Below are positions 35,986 to 47,129 of a stretch of DNA of 64,000 bases, piece after piece; position 1 is the stretch's first letter; each line of letters starts with the position of its first letter. The stretch comes from Micropterix aruncella (lineage: Eukaryota > Arthropoda > Insecta > Lepidoptera > Micropterigidae). The stretch is from assembly GCA_944548615.1 (NCBI GenBank), contig OX155976.1, positions 383,954-447,953 on the forward strand, given 5' to 3'. Made by a program: the position numbers and the translations under genes. The notes below the pieces were generated by a model, which had not been told where the DNA came from, made no database searches, and worked only from the letters and a program-made list of their open reading frames with translations.

Positions 35986-36537
35986 TAATGAACATACATA
36001 GGAAGTCAAGAATTAGCTACTAGATTGTCAAACTATAAATGCAAATAATCAAAATAGAAGCCTAATATTTGAAGTAGTTAGTAATTCGAAAAGATATGTC
36101 ATAAAATTATTTATCGTAATATTCAAATTGCCAGTAAAATGTTAAATAATCAAATTAAATCTACGTTATGCATTTTAAACTAAAAGTACAGATATAAGAC
36201 CATATAAAATAATCAGACAATAAGGCTCTACTTTTTTAAGTAATTTAAATGGGCAAAATATTTGAAAAATCATGGCCCTCAAATTCGGCCATATTATAGT
36301 AAGGGTGGCCTATCAGCATCTCCTTGATTTTTTTTTGAATTTTATGTCCTCCAGCTGTTTAAATTTTGTAGGGAGTAGATTATAGAATTACATGCTAAGG
36401 TACAACTACCTTTCTGTACTTTGGCCAGTCGTATTCGGGGTGCGCATAAAAGGCAGCTACCGCGGGTATGATGCGAGTGAATGTCTGCATTAATTGCAGT
36501 TTCTGCGAGGTGCTGTCTAGCATACATTAAACACTTT
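35986..36537 (-). pseudogene. LINE B 3' part, interrupted by LINE A
   Basis: The minus strand has the RT C-terminus (DIHSHHTRGSCLLCAPRIRL) and UTR of LINE B. At about 35985 the sequence passes into LINE A ORF1, and the LINE B tail resumes at 22678. 5' truncated at about 36537. Confidence 0.82.
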
Positions 36538-36611
36538 ATAAATATTGACCGTTGTATAAATACAACTATTTCGCAACCAGTCCTTTACAAAAAACATATA
36601 AATAGTTATCA

Positions 36612-37045
36612 GTCTTCTTGTTCTTATAGTGCCTCTCCTACAGGGGGTTGGCTGTCAGCTCTGTGAATTTTTCCCTGTCTTAGGCCAAGCGAAACAGTTC
36701 TTCTAAGCTTGAGATGTGTCCAATCTCGGATGTTGTGGAGCCAAGACTTTTTCCATCTTCCAGACAATCGTTTACCGCAAATTTTTCCCATAATAATGAG
36801 CTGAAGCAGTTTGTATCGCTTATATCTCAGCACGTGGCCCAGGTACGCCACTTTCCTTTGCTTGATTATGGGTAAAAGTTCGCGATCTCTACCGACAAGT
36901 TGGAGTACACTAACATTGGGAACTCTCTGGATCCAGCTAATGCGGAGAATTCTACGGTAGCATCACATCTCAAATGCTTGGAGACGCTTCTCGGTGTCAG
37001 CTTTCAGGGTCCAAACGTCTCTACCATGAAACACAGGCCATACAT
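36612..37045 (-). pseudogene. RTE-type LINE C-terminal fragment
   Basis: The minus-strand peptide has the pattern TLKADTEKRLQAFEM, then RISWIQRVPNVSVLQLVGRD, VAYLGHVLRYKRYKLLQLII and GRWKKSWLHNIRDW, as in the conserved C-terminal region of RTE-like ORF2 proteins. A stop replaces the expected Trp after 'AFEM'. The 3' end closes with AAGAA-rich sequence. Same family as 53912-54287. Confidence 0.78.
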
Positions 37046-37177
37046 GTTATTATAGATTGCTAAATAAATTGCTATTAGTTTCGCCGTCGATGTTATTAGC
37101 GCCACCTGCATTACGCCGGCTCAGAAGGGTTGTTAAAATGTACTATATAGTTAAGCAATCACATACCCTATTTCTAT

Positions 37178-37568
37178 GGCAATTAGGCAAAACTACATAA
37201 GTCAGAAATACCATTTTCTCAGGGGAGCATTTTGAAATTTATGACTAAAATTGGCACATGGAATAAAAGATGTGTGCTCTCTTAAACTATATGTGTAATT
37301 TTAAAATAATATGTATTAATAAAAAGATAATTAACTTATGCTACTATGATCACCTATCAATAGTTAATAAAAAGTACATAAGTTACACATATGTAGTTTT
37401 GCTCATCTGAACAATATATAACTAGTGAGAAAGTAGGTGCTATAACTTATTTTATTGTGCTTCGAGTTATGTAGTTTTTTCCAATGAAAGAGTAATAAAA
37501 ACCCTGTTAAATGGTCATTATAACTCATTTTGGTCAAAAAACGACTTACGTAGTTTTGCCTAATTGCC
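37178..37568. mobile_element. MITE with 26-bp terminal inverted repeats
   Basis: 'ggcaattaggcaaaactac' at 37178 and its complement ending at 37568 pair over 26 bp with one difference. Subterminal copies of 'atgtagttttgc'-like sequence occur near 37391 and 37466. No transposase. Target duplication unclear. 37046-37177 holds nothing recognised. Confidence 0.8.
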
Positions 37569-37924
37569 GCAGATTTAATCAATGGTATAACGAGCTTTCC
37601 TTTAAAAGTGAACGACCTAAGCGGCGTTTTATCTCGCTTTTGAGGAGCTATCTCAAGAGACCGCAAAGACAAACCAAAACCGCTCACAAATAACTGAATT
37701 CGCTTCAGTATATATGAGTTGATAAAGCGCTTCCGGTCACTTATCCGCAGGAAAAGCAAAGATTGGTAAAGCAAGGACCCCGCAGGGAAAAAACGAGTAG
37801 ATATGCCGTCGTCCTAATGCGCTCGTATATTGTAGAGAAGCATTGCTTTTCGATAGTAGTCATTATATTATTATGTAAGAATGTTGATGCTGATGCAACA
37901 TAAACAAAGGAACTATTATGTGAT

Positions 37925-38105
37925 GAACATCGCATTAATTTTCCGTTCTCTCGTTTGGTCACGGGTATGAAGTCGCTTGCGCGGCCTCTACCTGTTCTTA
38001 ATATAGCAAGGGTTGTCAACTACAAATCGTGAACCCGTCACCTCAGAAAGTTTCAGCTATAGTGATCCTTCTATATCCTGTGAGGTGAGTGTAGATGACT
38101 TAGAG
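37925..38105 (-). repeat. Family S fragment, diverged
   Basis: 'cacgggtatgaagtcgcttg' near 37962 and 'gttgtcaactacaaatcgtg' at 38007 follow the minus orientation of family S, but the order and the gap differ from the intact copies, so it is rearranged. 37569-37924 is unassigned. Confidence 0.6.
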
Positions 38106-38119
38106 ACAAATACATTTTT

Positions 38120-38355
38120 GTGCTACAAAAGCAAGCCCTTAGGACAATTTTTGGTGTAAGCAGAGAAACACATTGCGCCCCTTTTTTTATTAAAGCTGGT
38201 ATCCTTACCATGTCGTCCATGTACATATATCAGTGCCTTTTATACGCCAAAGAGAATCTTTTAAATTGCGAGCTTCACTCCACTCGGCATAGCCATAATA
38301 CGCGACATAAAAACAATGTGTTATTGCCTAAAGTACCCTTGACTAAATATTAAAA
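38120..38355 (+). pseudogene. LINE RT C-terminal fragment
   Basis: LQKQALRTIFGVSRETHCAP, then IYQCLLYAKENL and HSHNTRHKNNVLLPKV: the C-terminal part of Jockey/CR1-group ORF2, downstream of the RT core. Both ends are truncated; it is embedded among S and LTR fragments. Confidence 0.82.
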
Positions 38356-38387
38356 AACATTTTTATATATTAGTTTTAAATTGTTCT

Positions 38388-38438
38388 CTCACCGAATAAT
38401 TTGGAGTCTAGTGAGGGGTGGTCCCATCACACGTCCCC
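38388..38438 (+). repeat. CsRn1-like LTR right-end fragment
   Basis: 'caccgaataatttggagtct' followed by 'gtgaggggtggtccc' matches the last 50 bp of the LTR at 6593-7171. Confidence 0.7.
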
Positions 38439-38439
38439 A

Positions 38440-38528
38440 AGTCTTCTAAGCCCACCTCATGGGAGACAGAATGATAATTATCGGTAAAACTTCCTGGGGT
38501 GGTCGGTTCGCCCGTTGTAGTCGACAAC
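38440..38528 (+). repeat. Family S right-end fragment
   Basis: 'aagtcttctaagcccacctc' to 'gcccgttgtagtcgacaac' equals the last 90 bp of family S. It sits next to the LTR fragment as in S copy 1, suggesting a shared ancestral nest. Confidence 0.72.
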
Positions 38529-38599
38529 TTCAAATGTCCACGACACAGCCGAGACAGAAATCAGTTTTTTTTCGGTTTTTTTCCTATTAGAAGAGGTTA

Positions 38600-39308
38600 C
38601 CGGATTGGAGTTACATTTACTAGCCAGTCGTATAGCCCAAGCTGCGCGAGATCAATTAGCTACCTAACAAGTGTCGCAAGATGGATTCCCGGACATGCAG
38701 GAATGGAGGGAAATGAAAAACCCGACGAACTTGCTAAGACGGGAGCAAAGGGAACGTTATACGGCCCTGAACCTTGCTGTGGCGTGTCAAAAAGCCTTGC
38801 AAACCTAATTCTCAAACAAATATGTTTAGATCAATCCGTCAACCACTGGAACAACACGCCAGGGTTGAATTAATCCAAAGCGATAATTAAGACCTACGAC
38901 CCTAAGACGGCCCGTGAGGCCTTATCGCTAAATAGGAACAATCTAGTCATACTGGTGAGGGCGCTCACGGGGCATTGTGGCCTGAACAAACACATGTTCA
39001 ACCTCAAGCTCCGAGACACAAAAATGTGCAGGTTCTGCCAAGGGGCAGAGGAAACTCCCCTGCACCTCATGTGCGAGTGTGGCCCGCTGATGCATAAAAG
39101 ATACACCCACTTGGGTGGTCATTACCTCCAACCTGAGGAGGTAAAACAATCTGGCGTCAAAAGCCTGTTGCGGTTCTTAAATGACACGAGGCTTAGCGCA
39201 GAAATACAGTAGGTGGTGAACACAATAGATCAGCAATGGTCGCAGTGTTACAAGGCTCATAAAGACCTTAGAAAAGCCCCACACAACAAATAAAAAAAAA
39301 AATAAAAA
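38600..39308 (+). pseudogene. LINE RNase H and C-terminus with poly-A tail
   Basis: WIPGHAGMEGNEKPDELAKTG is the RNase H motif around its last acidic residues. It continues, across a stop near 38872, with LVRALTGHCGLNKHMFNLKL and a CCHC-like CRFCQGAEETPLHLMCECGP, the conserved C-terminus of Jockey/I-group ORF2, to a stop at 39210. The UTR ends AATAAA plus A-run at about 39290-39308. 5' truncated. Same family as 48960-49522. Confidence 0.85.
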
Positions 39309-39570
39309 CAAGTGGCGCAGTTAAATTGCGTCGCGTTGGCGCATCTCGCATTTTATTTTGTCGATGGCGTGCCGCCGCCGTGGCCATATTGAATTATTGA
39401 GTTGCCGTTTCCGGCGGGAGAGCGCGGGAAACTTTCAGCGCTTCCGGTTTTGGCACCCGAGGGATCACGGCGCCACAGAATTACGGCGTCATTGTTCCCT
39501 CCAAACTGCCGGGTGTGACCCTTGCTGTAACTCCTCAAGAGTGGCTAGATACGCGCTGCCAATATACCTT
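39309..39570. other. Unassigned GC-rich patch
   Basis: Higher GC than neighbours; a 71-codon plus frame and a 61-codon minus frame both look like chance. No family recognised. Confidence 0.45.
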
Positions 39571-39817
39571 TGAGAGTTAATGGGCCCTTGCTGAGTTGGT
39601 CACGAAGACCCATGCTGTTCAGGGTTGGTCACACTCACGGGTCAACACCTATCCGACGGCCTCCACGCATGAAGTGCGAGCCTGGGTAGGACTCTGGCCT
39701 TGGTTAGTTTCCCCTGGGAATCAACCTTCTGGCGCTCCTGGGCGGTCTGCGCACCGTGCGGCGTAAGCCAATCGATTGCGCACTCTGACTAACAGTCGGG
39801 GGAGTCTGGAAGCAGTA

Positions 39818-41715
39818 CTTTTTTTTTTTTGTTATTTAGGTAAAAAACAGTCATAAACAAATGTTTTTACAAATACACTTAAACAAATAGACCTACATTA
39901 CCATTAATTTTAACAAAACTTGTAAATGTAGCCACAACAATGTAAATGTCTAGTCGGATCGAACTGTTTTCATTTAGTACGAGTACCTAAATTATTGGCT
40001 GTATACTAAAACTAATGCAACAACAAATCACTCAATTGTTTCCTAAAAGTAATTAATGACACTGAGAATATATCTATGTCGTTCAAAACTTTATTATAAC
40101 ACATGCAAGAGCGTCTGAAGAAGGTATTTTTTGCGTAGTTTGAATGAAAAGAGGGAATATAGAAAGTATCTGTTGAACGTGAGGAGGAAGACCGCGGGAT
40201 TTTAAAAAGATTTTTTTCCAAAAGTGGTGCAGAGTTGATGTGGTTATGAATAATTTTATATAAGAAAATGCTGTCTAAGAATTTTCGTCTTGAATACAGA
40301 AAATGCATTTTGTGTGTTGTTACTCTCTCTGCGTAATCGGTGCAGAGGCTACCTGTCTGAAAGTCCAATGATTTTAAACATTTATTTTGTACCCTCTCAA
40401 TCCTATCTACGTGAACAGCATACTGGGGACTCCAAACTACACTTCCGAATTCTAGGACACTGCGAACAAATGCATTGTAGAGTATTTTAATGGTGTTGCC
40501 TCTGGCAAAAGGTTTACTTATGCGCAGAATCAGTCCGAGTTGTTTAAAAGCCTTAGCTACGATCTTATCAATGTGAAGGTTAAAGTGCAGTTTGGAATCC
40601 AGGGTAATGCCTAGATCACGAATGTTGGTAACTCGGGTTAAGTTATTACTGGATATTTTGTAATCATAAATAATTGGATGATGCTTTCGGGTGAATGTTA
40701 TGACGTTACATTTATCCGTATTTAAAATTAGTTGATTATCCTTACAATAGTTCTCAAAGCTTAATAAATCCTGTTGCAAATCTTCACAATCACCAAGACC
40801 TTTAACAATTTTGAATATTTTTGTATCGTCTGCATAAAGCAAGTGATGCGACTTATTAAAACACAGTCCAATATCATTTAAATATAAAGTAAATAGAAAA
40901 GGGCCAAGGTGGGATCCCTGAGGAATTCCTGACGGAACATTAAGAAACGAAGAGCGGTAACCTTTAAGGGCGACGGCTTGACTACGATTGTTTATATAGG
41001 ACTGGATCCATCTTAGCAGGTAGCTGTGTATACCGAATTTCGAAAGTTTTTGTATAAGGATAGAATGACTAATTTTGTCAAAAGCCTTAGAAAAATCGGT
41101 ATACACGGCATCAACCTGGAATCCGGAATCAAGGGCATTCAACAAAAAGTCAGTGTATTCGATAAGATTTGTGTTAACACTTCTACCACGAAAAAATCCA
41201 TGCTGTTCCGTTGATACAACGTGCTGCATTTGAGTGGTTAACGACGTAGTAATTATTTTTTCGAAAATCTTACCAAATAGACTCAGCTTAGAGATAGGCC
41301 TGTACTGCATAATATCATGTTTGTCACCACCTTTTGGAATTGGGGTTACCAGAGATTTCTTCCAGATGGCAGGAAAACAGCCCTCCAGCATAGATTTCCT
41401 ATAAATTATGGTGATTGGTATTGAAAACTCTTTACTAAGCTTCCTGATTAAGATGGGATGGATGTTGTCGAAACCCGCACCCTTGTTTATATCTATTTGC
41501 TGAAATAGTTTATGTACAAGGTTTTGTGTTATTTCTACCGTCGAGATGTTAACTGAAGATAAGGCTGTATCAGTACAGGAAGTGTCACTCACTTGGGAAG
41601 TGTCGGGGATAAAAACTGAGTTAAAATAATCATTAAACATATTGGTAATTGTTTCGCCGTCACTTGAAGATACATCGTTCAGGCTCATATGAGAGGGAAT
41701 ATTATTGGCACCAAA
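39818..41715 (-). mobile_element. LINE C insertion, 5' truncated
   Basis: Runs from an A tail (T-run at 39819-39830 on plus) back through about 190 bp of UTR, the ORF2 frame and a short leader. The host repeat is S copy 4. The 5' junction at 41716 is followed by three copies of 'tttcctatagagcgg' (41716, 41740 and 41768 regions), where other S copies have one. Confidence 0.85.
40012..41688 (-). CDS. LINE C reverse transcriptase, N-terminally truncated
   Basis: 558 uninterrupted codons to a stop at 40012. RT blocks in order: INKGAGFDNIHPILIRKL, YRPISKLSLFGKIFEK (near 41300), HGFFRGRSVNTNL, AVYTDFSKAFDKISH with the first catalytic Asp, GIPQGSHLGPFLFTLYLNDI and LLYADDTKIF with the catalytic DD (near 40840), then thumb and C-terminus. 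The endonuclease domain and ORF1 are missing, so the ATG at 41688 is simply the first in the remaining frame. Lack of stops suggests a fairly recent insertion. Motifs place it in the CR1/Jockey group, related to but distinct from LINE A. Confidence 0.9.
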   Translation of the reverse strand: MSLNDVSSSDGETITNMFNDYFNSVFIPDTSQVSDTSCTDTALSSVNISTVEITQNLVHKLFQQIDINKGAGFDNIHPILIRKLSKEFSIPITIIYRKSMLEGCFPAIWKKSLVTPIPKGGDKHDIMQYRPISKLSLFGKIFEKIITTSLTTQMQHVVSTEQHGFFRGRSVNTNLIEYTDFLLNALDSGFQVDAVYTDFSKAFDKISHSILIQKLSKFGIHSYLLRWIQSYINNRSQAVALKGYRSSFLNVPSGIPQGSHLGPFLFTLYLNDIGLCFNKSHHLLYADDTKIFKIVKGLGDCEDLQQDLLSFENYCKDNQLILNTDKCNVITFTRKHHPIIYDYKISSNNLTRVTNIRDLGITLDSKLHFNLHIDKIVAKAFKQLGLILRISKPFARGNTIKILYNAFVRSVLEFGSVVWSPQYAVHVDRIERVQNKCLKSLDFQTGSLCTDYAERVTTHKMHFLYSRRKFLDSIFLYKIIHNHINSAPLLEKNLFKIPRSSSSRSTDTFYIPSFHSNYAKNTFFRRSCMCYNKVLNDIDIFSVSLITFRKQLSDLLLH

Positions 41716-41887
41716 TTTCCTATAGAGCGGGGTGGTACTGTTTCCTATAGAGCGGTGAAGTACTGTTTCCTATAGAGCGGGGGTGGTTGCGGACCTTACG
41801 GCGACTGCTCTTGAAACGACCATCGGCTACCCGATCCTGGGTGAACAGCCGGGCAAAGGATGCCGTGGTCCGCGATAGATTCGGTAT

Positions 41888-42292
41888 ATATCCCGTAGCA
41901 TGCTACGTTCGGTAAGTCATGCATTATCCAAGTCGGAGAGGCTAGTCTATATCGCTGGCCCAGCGGTTTACAACAAACTCAGCGAGCACATTAGGCAGGC
42001 GCAATCTCTTGACGTGTTTAAGAGACGCCTTAAGAGATACCTTACAGATAAGGCGTTTTACTCACTGGAGGAATATTACTCGAGTGAAGTCTAAAATGCT
42101 TTAGTGGCTAAAATATTTAATGATCTCTTTGCATTTTGTCTTGTATTTCTTCTTTTATATTATTCTTCTGTTTTTTCCTTCATTTTGTTTTGTTTATTTT
42201 ATCTTTTCTTTACGATAAAAAAATGGTTGTTTGCTAATCTGTATCTGACTTGTTTACCAGTATACTAATAAAATGAATATGAATATGAATAA
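41888..42292 (+). pseudogene. LINE D 3' end inserted in S copy 4
   Basis: 405 bp with the last 65 codons of an ORF2 (VYIAGPAVYNKLSEHIRQAQ, then FKRRLKRYL, stop at 42092) and a UTR ending in three 'gaatat' units. The host S sequence is interrupted within 'ggtata' and resumes 'ataccg', suggesting a short duplication. Typical 5'-truncated CR1-type insertion. Confidence 0.83.
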
Positions 42293-42733
42293 TATACCGT
42301 TTCACCGTTACGTAAGGGAGAGGACCGCGCAAGCGACCTCGAACCCGTAACCAATCGAGAGACTGGAGTAATCTGGTCACAATTTAAAGTAAGGGCGTGA
42401 GTGTAAGCCCGCCGGGTAACACTCCTGGCTATCTCGCGTTGGCCTCTTACGGGTTTGTGGCGGAGCTAGACGGTGGACTGTTTTGTCCAAGTCTTCTGCG
42501 CTCACTCCAGGGAGATAGAACGACTAATCGATAAAACTTCCTGAGGTGACGGGCTCGCCCGCTGTAGTCGACAATCCTAGTTGCTAATATATCACATTTT
42601 CACAGTACTTATGTCGTGCCAAAACTTTCTAGCATCTGATAAATCGAAACTTTTATATTGCTTGTCTACTACGGACTAGTACGGACTATTACGGACTATT
42701 ACGAACTACTACGCTACGTCACAGGTTATAATT

Positions 42734-43388
42734 TGTGACGGGCCACCCCTCACTAGACTCCAAGTTGTTCGATGTGAGGAGGTGGTGTCAACTTGCGGGC
42801 TATCTCCGTATTGAAAGTCGATTGAAAGTATATCAGAAGGCATTTATTGTATCAGAAGGAATTTATAGTAATTTATATTGCAAGTTTGTTAACGTTTCCC
42901 GTATATGTTAGGGGTCAACTCGAATGCGGTAGCTATCTGCCTGAAGTTACGAGGGTGCATGGATAAGGATTATAGTTTGTGCTCAGAGTATCTCGTACTC
43001 GACACGGCTCGAGTCTGTAGGAGTTCAGACTGATGCTTGCTCGTCTCGATATGAGGAAGGAAGGAAGAGGTACCCAAAATGGTCGGACCCGTTGACTTAA
43101 CTCGTGAGAGTAGTACCGGGTGATTCCGCCGCTGTCTTGAGGGGAGTGATCATTCGAGAAATGATACCCTGGTGCTATTTTCGGCGCCTTATAAAGCCCG
43201 AAAAATGACGCAATCCAAAATATTCCGAGTAAAAATGTTGTCCAATGTAACTGATTTGACAAAGTAGTTAAAATTCGTGCTAATTCAGCGCTTCACGAGG
43301 TAGAATAATGGCTGTATTGGCGTCAGTGCATTTCACTGGAATTCAGTGCATTTGTTGACTGGCATGTACGATACTTAGGATCGTTACA
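42734..43388 (-). mobile_element. Solo LTR (CsRn1/Kabuki-like)
   Basis: Minus-strand TGTAACG...CACA, flanked by a 4-bp duplication AATT at 42730-42733 and 43389-43392. Similar along its length to 1847-2448, with more substitutions and small insertions. No internal region. Confidence 0.87.
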
Positions 43389-44160
43389 AATTCATTCGCA
43401 AAGCCAGAAAGAAATTTAAATTTGCCGCGTGCTGTATTGAAACCCATGCTAATTATGGAGTTAGATTAAATGTCACGTCGCTTTTACGAACGCATATCAT
43501 GTAAGCCCGAGCGAGTAAGAATAAACTCGTCGCTCATAAGTTGCAATTAAATTTTCCCTGTTAAATAAATAAATAAATAAATAAATAAAATCATTGGCCT
43601 AGCAACTACTGTGTGTTTTTCTCCTTCTTCGCGAGCCTCCTTTGGTACAATCGCTATAACCACATGCCTCGAAAGTGGTCGTCGATTCTGTGCACGGACC
43701 ACACCGCATAAATAGGGATCTTTTAGCATTGCTAAAGTGGTGATAATCACCGTCACCACATTTGCAATGATTTTATTGTTTTTCTGACATGATGAATTCT
43801 GCTTATCTACAAAAGCAAGTCTGCCGCTGCTCGTAAGTGCAAGACAGAAATATCCAATGTTAGTCCCTCTGAAGACTACTGAGACTTTTTCCATGTGGAA
43901 GTCTGTCTGTATGTATTCCTCCACGATAGGGCCCAAACGATTAATCTAAACGAAACATATTATAAAACATTATGAATGAAACATTTTTAGAAACAGAATG
44001 TATTTGGCAGCTTAATAATATTTTGTACTTTATACCTTATATCATACCATCGCACCCTATATCGTATTAACATACATTAAACATTATAAATACAAAAAAA
44101 TACATTGTAATTACTTTTATTCTAATTTGTAATTAAACGAATGCAATTACTTTCCCGAAG
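43389..44160. other. Unassigned; AAAT repeat and a 129-codon frame
   Basis: An AAAT/TAAA run lies at 43562-43590. A minus-strand frame (43936-43547) of 129 codons is the longest unassigned frame here, but part of its DNA ('ggaatacatacagacagact') matches the interspersed repeat at 61400 and 44200, and the protein matches no family I know. I treat it as probably non-coding. Confidence 0.45.
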
Positions 44161-44590
44161 ATGGAAATATCTATTTTAAGCACCTCTGAGACGATCAAGC
44201 CTATTTCCAGATGGAAGTCTCCCTTTATGTGTGTCTCTCTATCTGTGCTATCTGTGTGTGTCTCTCTATCTATTCCTTAACATAGCGCCAAAACGCTTAA
44301 TCCGATTAAGCGGAAATTTGGAATACAGACATCCTTTAGTCATGGCAAGAGTTGTGAGGTTGAGATCGGCCTACCAGGGGCGCAATAGTCAAAGTTCAAT
44401 CTCGAAATATTTAACGTATATATTTGAAATTTGGTATATAGATGTCTTGTTGAGCCGAAATGGCATTGAATTTTCACCGGTCAGTATTTTGTGTAACGAT
44501 TTAATCGAACGTGTTAAATCGTTGCATTCTCACTATCTGCGCTCGTCGCTTACTATCCCTTTCAATCAGGTCAACCTCCTTCCCGAAGAG
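44160..44590. repeat. Interspersed repeat fragment of unknown class
   Basis: 'tttcccgaagatggaaatat' and 'tttccagatggaagtct' recur in related form at 16520-16620, 43860-43930 and (reversed) 61380-61500. A 30-bp tandem duplication 'gtgtgtctctctatct' lies at 44230-44275. Confidence 0.5.
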
Positions 44591-45484
44591 ATGTCACGCT
44601 CATAATCCCTTTATAAGTCATTGGCTACTTGCCGGGAAAGTCTTTGGGTAACACTATCGGTTTTATTACTAAATAAATATTTAAATTACATCATTATTGC
44701 ACTCTTAAGTATGCCTTTCAAATTAAGCTGAAAGTGTGCATCTCCGTGGATATTTTTCATTTTACTCCAGCCACTCCATCTTTTGTCAGGTAAGGATGGC
44801 CCGCCCGATACCGTGGTTACATTAGGGCTTACCGCCCAACTAAAACGACCTATTGCGTCGCACGGAAAAAAGCTACCCGCAGGCGAGGCGCCCGCCATTT
44901 AATATCGCCATGACAGATTGCCGCCATTTTATCCCCCCGCTCGTCCGCCATCTTGTGATTGATCGCGCGGCGCGGGTAGACGTTTCACTCTCTCGATGGC
45001 CTACCCTCTTTTGTCGAGATTCTCCGCGCCTTTTGTGCGCCGCTTTCTATGGATTCCTCATCCGCGCTCGGCCTATTTTCTATTTTTAGACCTTGTTTTT
45101 TAAAGGGAAACCGTCGCTAACCGCATTTTAGTTTGATTAATAAACTGTTCGAGTCGCCTGTAGTTGAAATTCTGAACGTCAGGCATTGGACTGTATAATT
45201 CAGATAGGTGACAAGAAGAGCTGGACAGCCGAGTGTGGATGAGAAAAGGAGTATCTTGAAACACCGTTACTTCCTGGTTTTCTTTGCTCTGCTCTCTGAT
45301 GAGTAACTAACCCAGTTGCTGGTGTAGATACTTATGATGAATTCACGAAATGAAAGGCATTCGCGTGAATGATTTTTATTACAATTTATTTTTACAAGCT
45401 TTATATTAATTTGAAATGTTCGTATAGAAGTTGTCCGTTTCAAAATTTGTAAACCATTTTTCAACGACTTGCTGTGATCCGATA
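44591..45484. other. No recognised gene
   Basis: Contains the 'cttgccgggaaagtctttgg' repeat at 44628 and a GC-rich patch at 44860-45070 whose plus frame is unrecognised. Otherwise featureless. Confidence 0.45.
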
Positions 45485-45497
45485 AGTTAGATGACAA

Positions 45498-46171
45498 CTA
45501 GAGTTGTCAACTACAACGGGCGAACCCGCCATCTAAGGAAGATTTATTTACCGATTAGCCGTTCTATTTCCCTGGAGTGAGCGCAGAAGACTTGGACAAA
45601 ACAGTCTATAGTCAAGCTCCGCCACATGCCCGTAAGAGGCCGACGCCTTAACCTCGAGATAGCCAGGAGTGTTACCCAGCGGGCTTACACTCACGTCCTT
45701 ACTTCCAATTGCGACCAGATTAATTACTCCAGTCTCTCGATTGGTTACGAGTTCGAGGTCGATTGCGCGGTCCTCTCCCTTACGAAGCGGTGAAACGGTG
45801 CATACCGAATCTATCGCGGACCACGGCATCCTTTGCCCGGCTGTTCACCCAGGATCGGGTAGCCGATGGTCGTTTCAAGAGCAGTCGCCGTAAGGTAACC
45901 ACCCCCGCTCTGTAGGAAACAGTACTGCTTCCAGACTCCCCCGACTGTTAGTCAGAGTGCACAGTCGATTGGCTTACGCCGCACGGTGCTCAGACCGTCC
46001 AGGAGCGCCAGAAGGTTGATTCCTAGGGGAAACTAGCCCTAAGGCAGAGTCCTGCCCGGGCTCGCACATCATGCGTGGAGGCCGCCAGATGGGTGTTGAC
46101 CCGTGAGTGTGACCAATCCTGAACAGAATGGGTCGTCGTGGCCAACTCAGCAAGGGCCCATTAGCTCCCTT
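45498..46171 (-). mobile_element. Family S repeat, copy 5, with 13-bp target duplication
   Basis: Exact direct repeats 'agttagatgacaa' at 45485-45497 and 46172-46184. 674 bp, the longest intact copy; it keeps the 'aaacgaccatcgg' region that copies 2 and 3 lack. Minus orientation. Boundaries 'ctagagttgtcaac' and 'ttagctccct' agree with copy 3. Confidence 0.92.
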
Positions 46172-46184
46172 AGTTAGATGACAA

Positions 46185-46960
46185 TGCAATATTATGGTAC
46201 CATCGAGCTGATTTGATGATGGAGCCGGGATGTAAGGACTGGATCTCCCTGGTGGCAAATGGTAGGACACTCGAATTTGGGCTAGTATGTTTTGTTATCA
46301 TGAGCACTTTCAATTACACATAATAACGAGGGTCTAAAGATGGAGCCGGAACCCTTTGGCGTCGTAAAATATTATGAGCCGGTTTGGTTATGCTATATGC
46401 GTAATATATTTAACAGTGCCACCATTTGTTTTCGAAGGCTGCTCATGGATTTGTATATAAAGACTTTCAATATCTATTTGACAGTATTAATAGGTATATT
46501 AAATATTTTTACGTATTAATTTAATTTTTAGATGTAATAAGTTGGCAGCATCGCTAGCTTTTTAACACGCTTTTATTAGGTCGACCTGTATGTAACTAAC
46601 TATGTCATGGAATCTAAGGTAACTAATTTAACCATCTTCCAAGGATCGTAGCGTCATGAAAATTGGCAGCTGTATGTAGTTCTGATGACAATACAATAAT
46701 ATGATACTGTCGAACTGATCTGATGATGGAGTCGGAAGATATGAACTGGAACTTCATGATGGAACATCGTATCATAGCTGTGTTTGGACTTCTTAGAAAA
46801 GTCTTGGAATGAACTTTGACCACGATTAGGTTTCAAGGTCTGATCATGAAGCCGGAAGATAGGCACTGGCATTCCATGATGGAATATCGTATCATAGCCG
46901 CCGTTTGGACTTGTTAGAAAGGTCTTGTAATGAACTTTGACCACGATTAAAGCGTGGCTT
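46185..46960. repeat. Minisatellite-bearing repeat, second copy
   Basis: Same family as 3481-4000: 'cgcttttattaggtcgacct' at 46568, then units with 'tggaacatcgtatcata' (46761) and 'tggaatatcgtatcata' (46881), about 120 bp apart. A separate related unit lies at 46190-46260. S copy 5 inserted into or next to it. Confidence 0.75.
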
Positions 46961-47129
46961 TAGTGTTTTTTTAAACTATTAATTTATTTACAAGCTTTTA
47001 TTTACCTTGCAGTGTATGTTTGTTTGGGTCAAATCTTGCAAGCTGAATTAGAGCCACTTCCTCTTATCTTATAAAGTTGAAATTTTACACGTGGGTTCAG
47101 ATCCGATGACAATGCATTTTTATGGTGAG

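Larger units (their letters stand above)
39571..42583 (+). mobile_element. Family S repeat, copy 4, with two LINE insertions
   Basis: S sequence runs 39571-39818, 41716-41887 and 42293-42583; the two gaps are LINE insertions described separately. The termini equal those of copy 2. The expected target duplication is degraded ('ccaatataccttt' left, 'ctaatatatcac' right; 8 of 12 positions agree). Confidence 0.85.

Noticed and set aside
43547..43936. 129-codon minus frame as a host exon
   Set aside because: It overlaps an interspersed repeat and an AAAT run, lacks clear splice sites and has no recognised domain.
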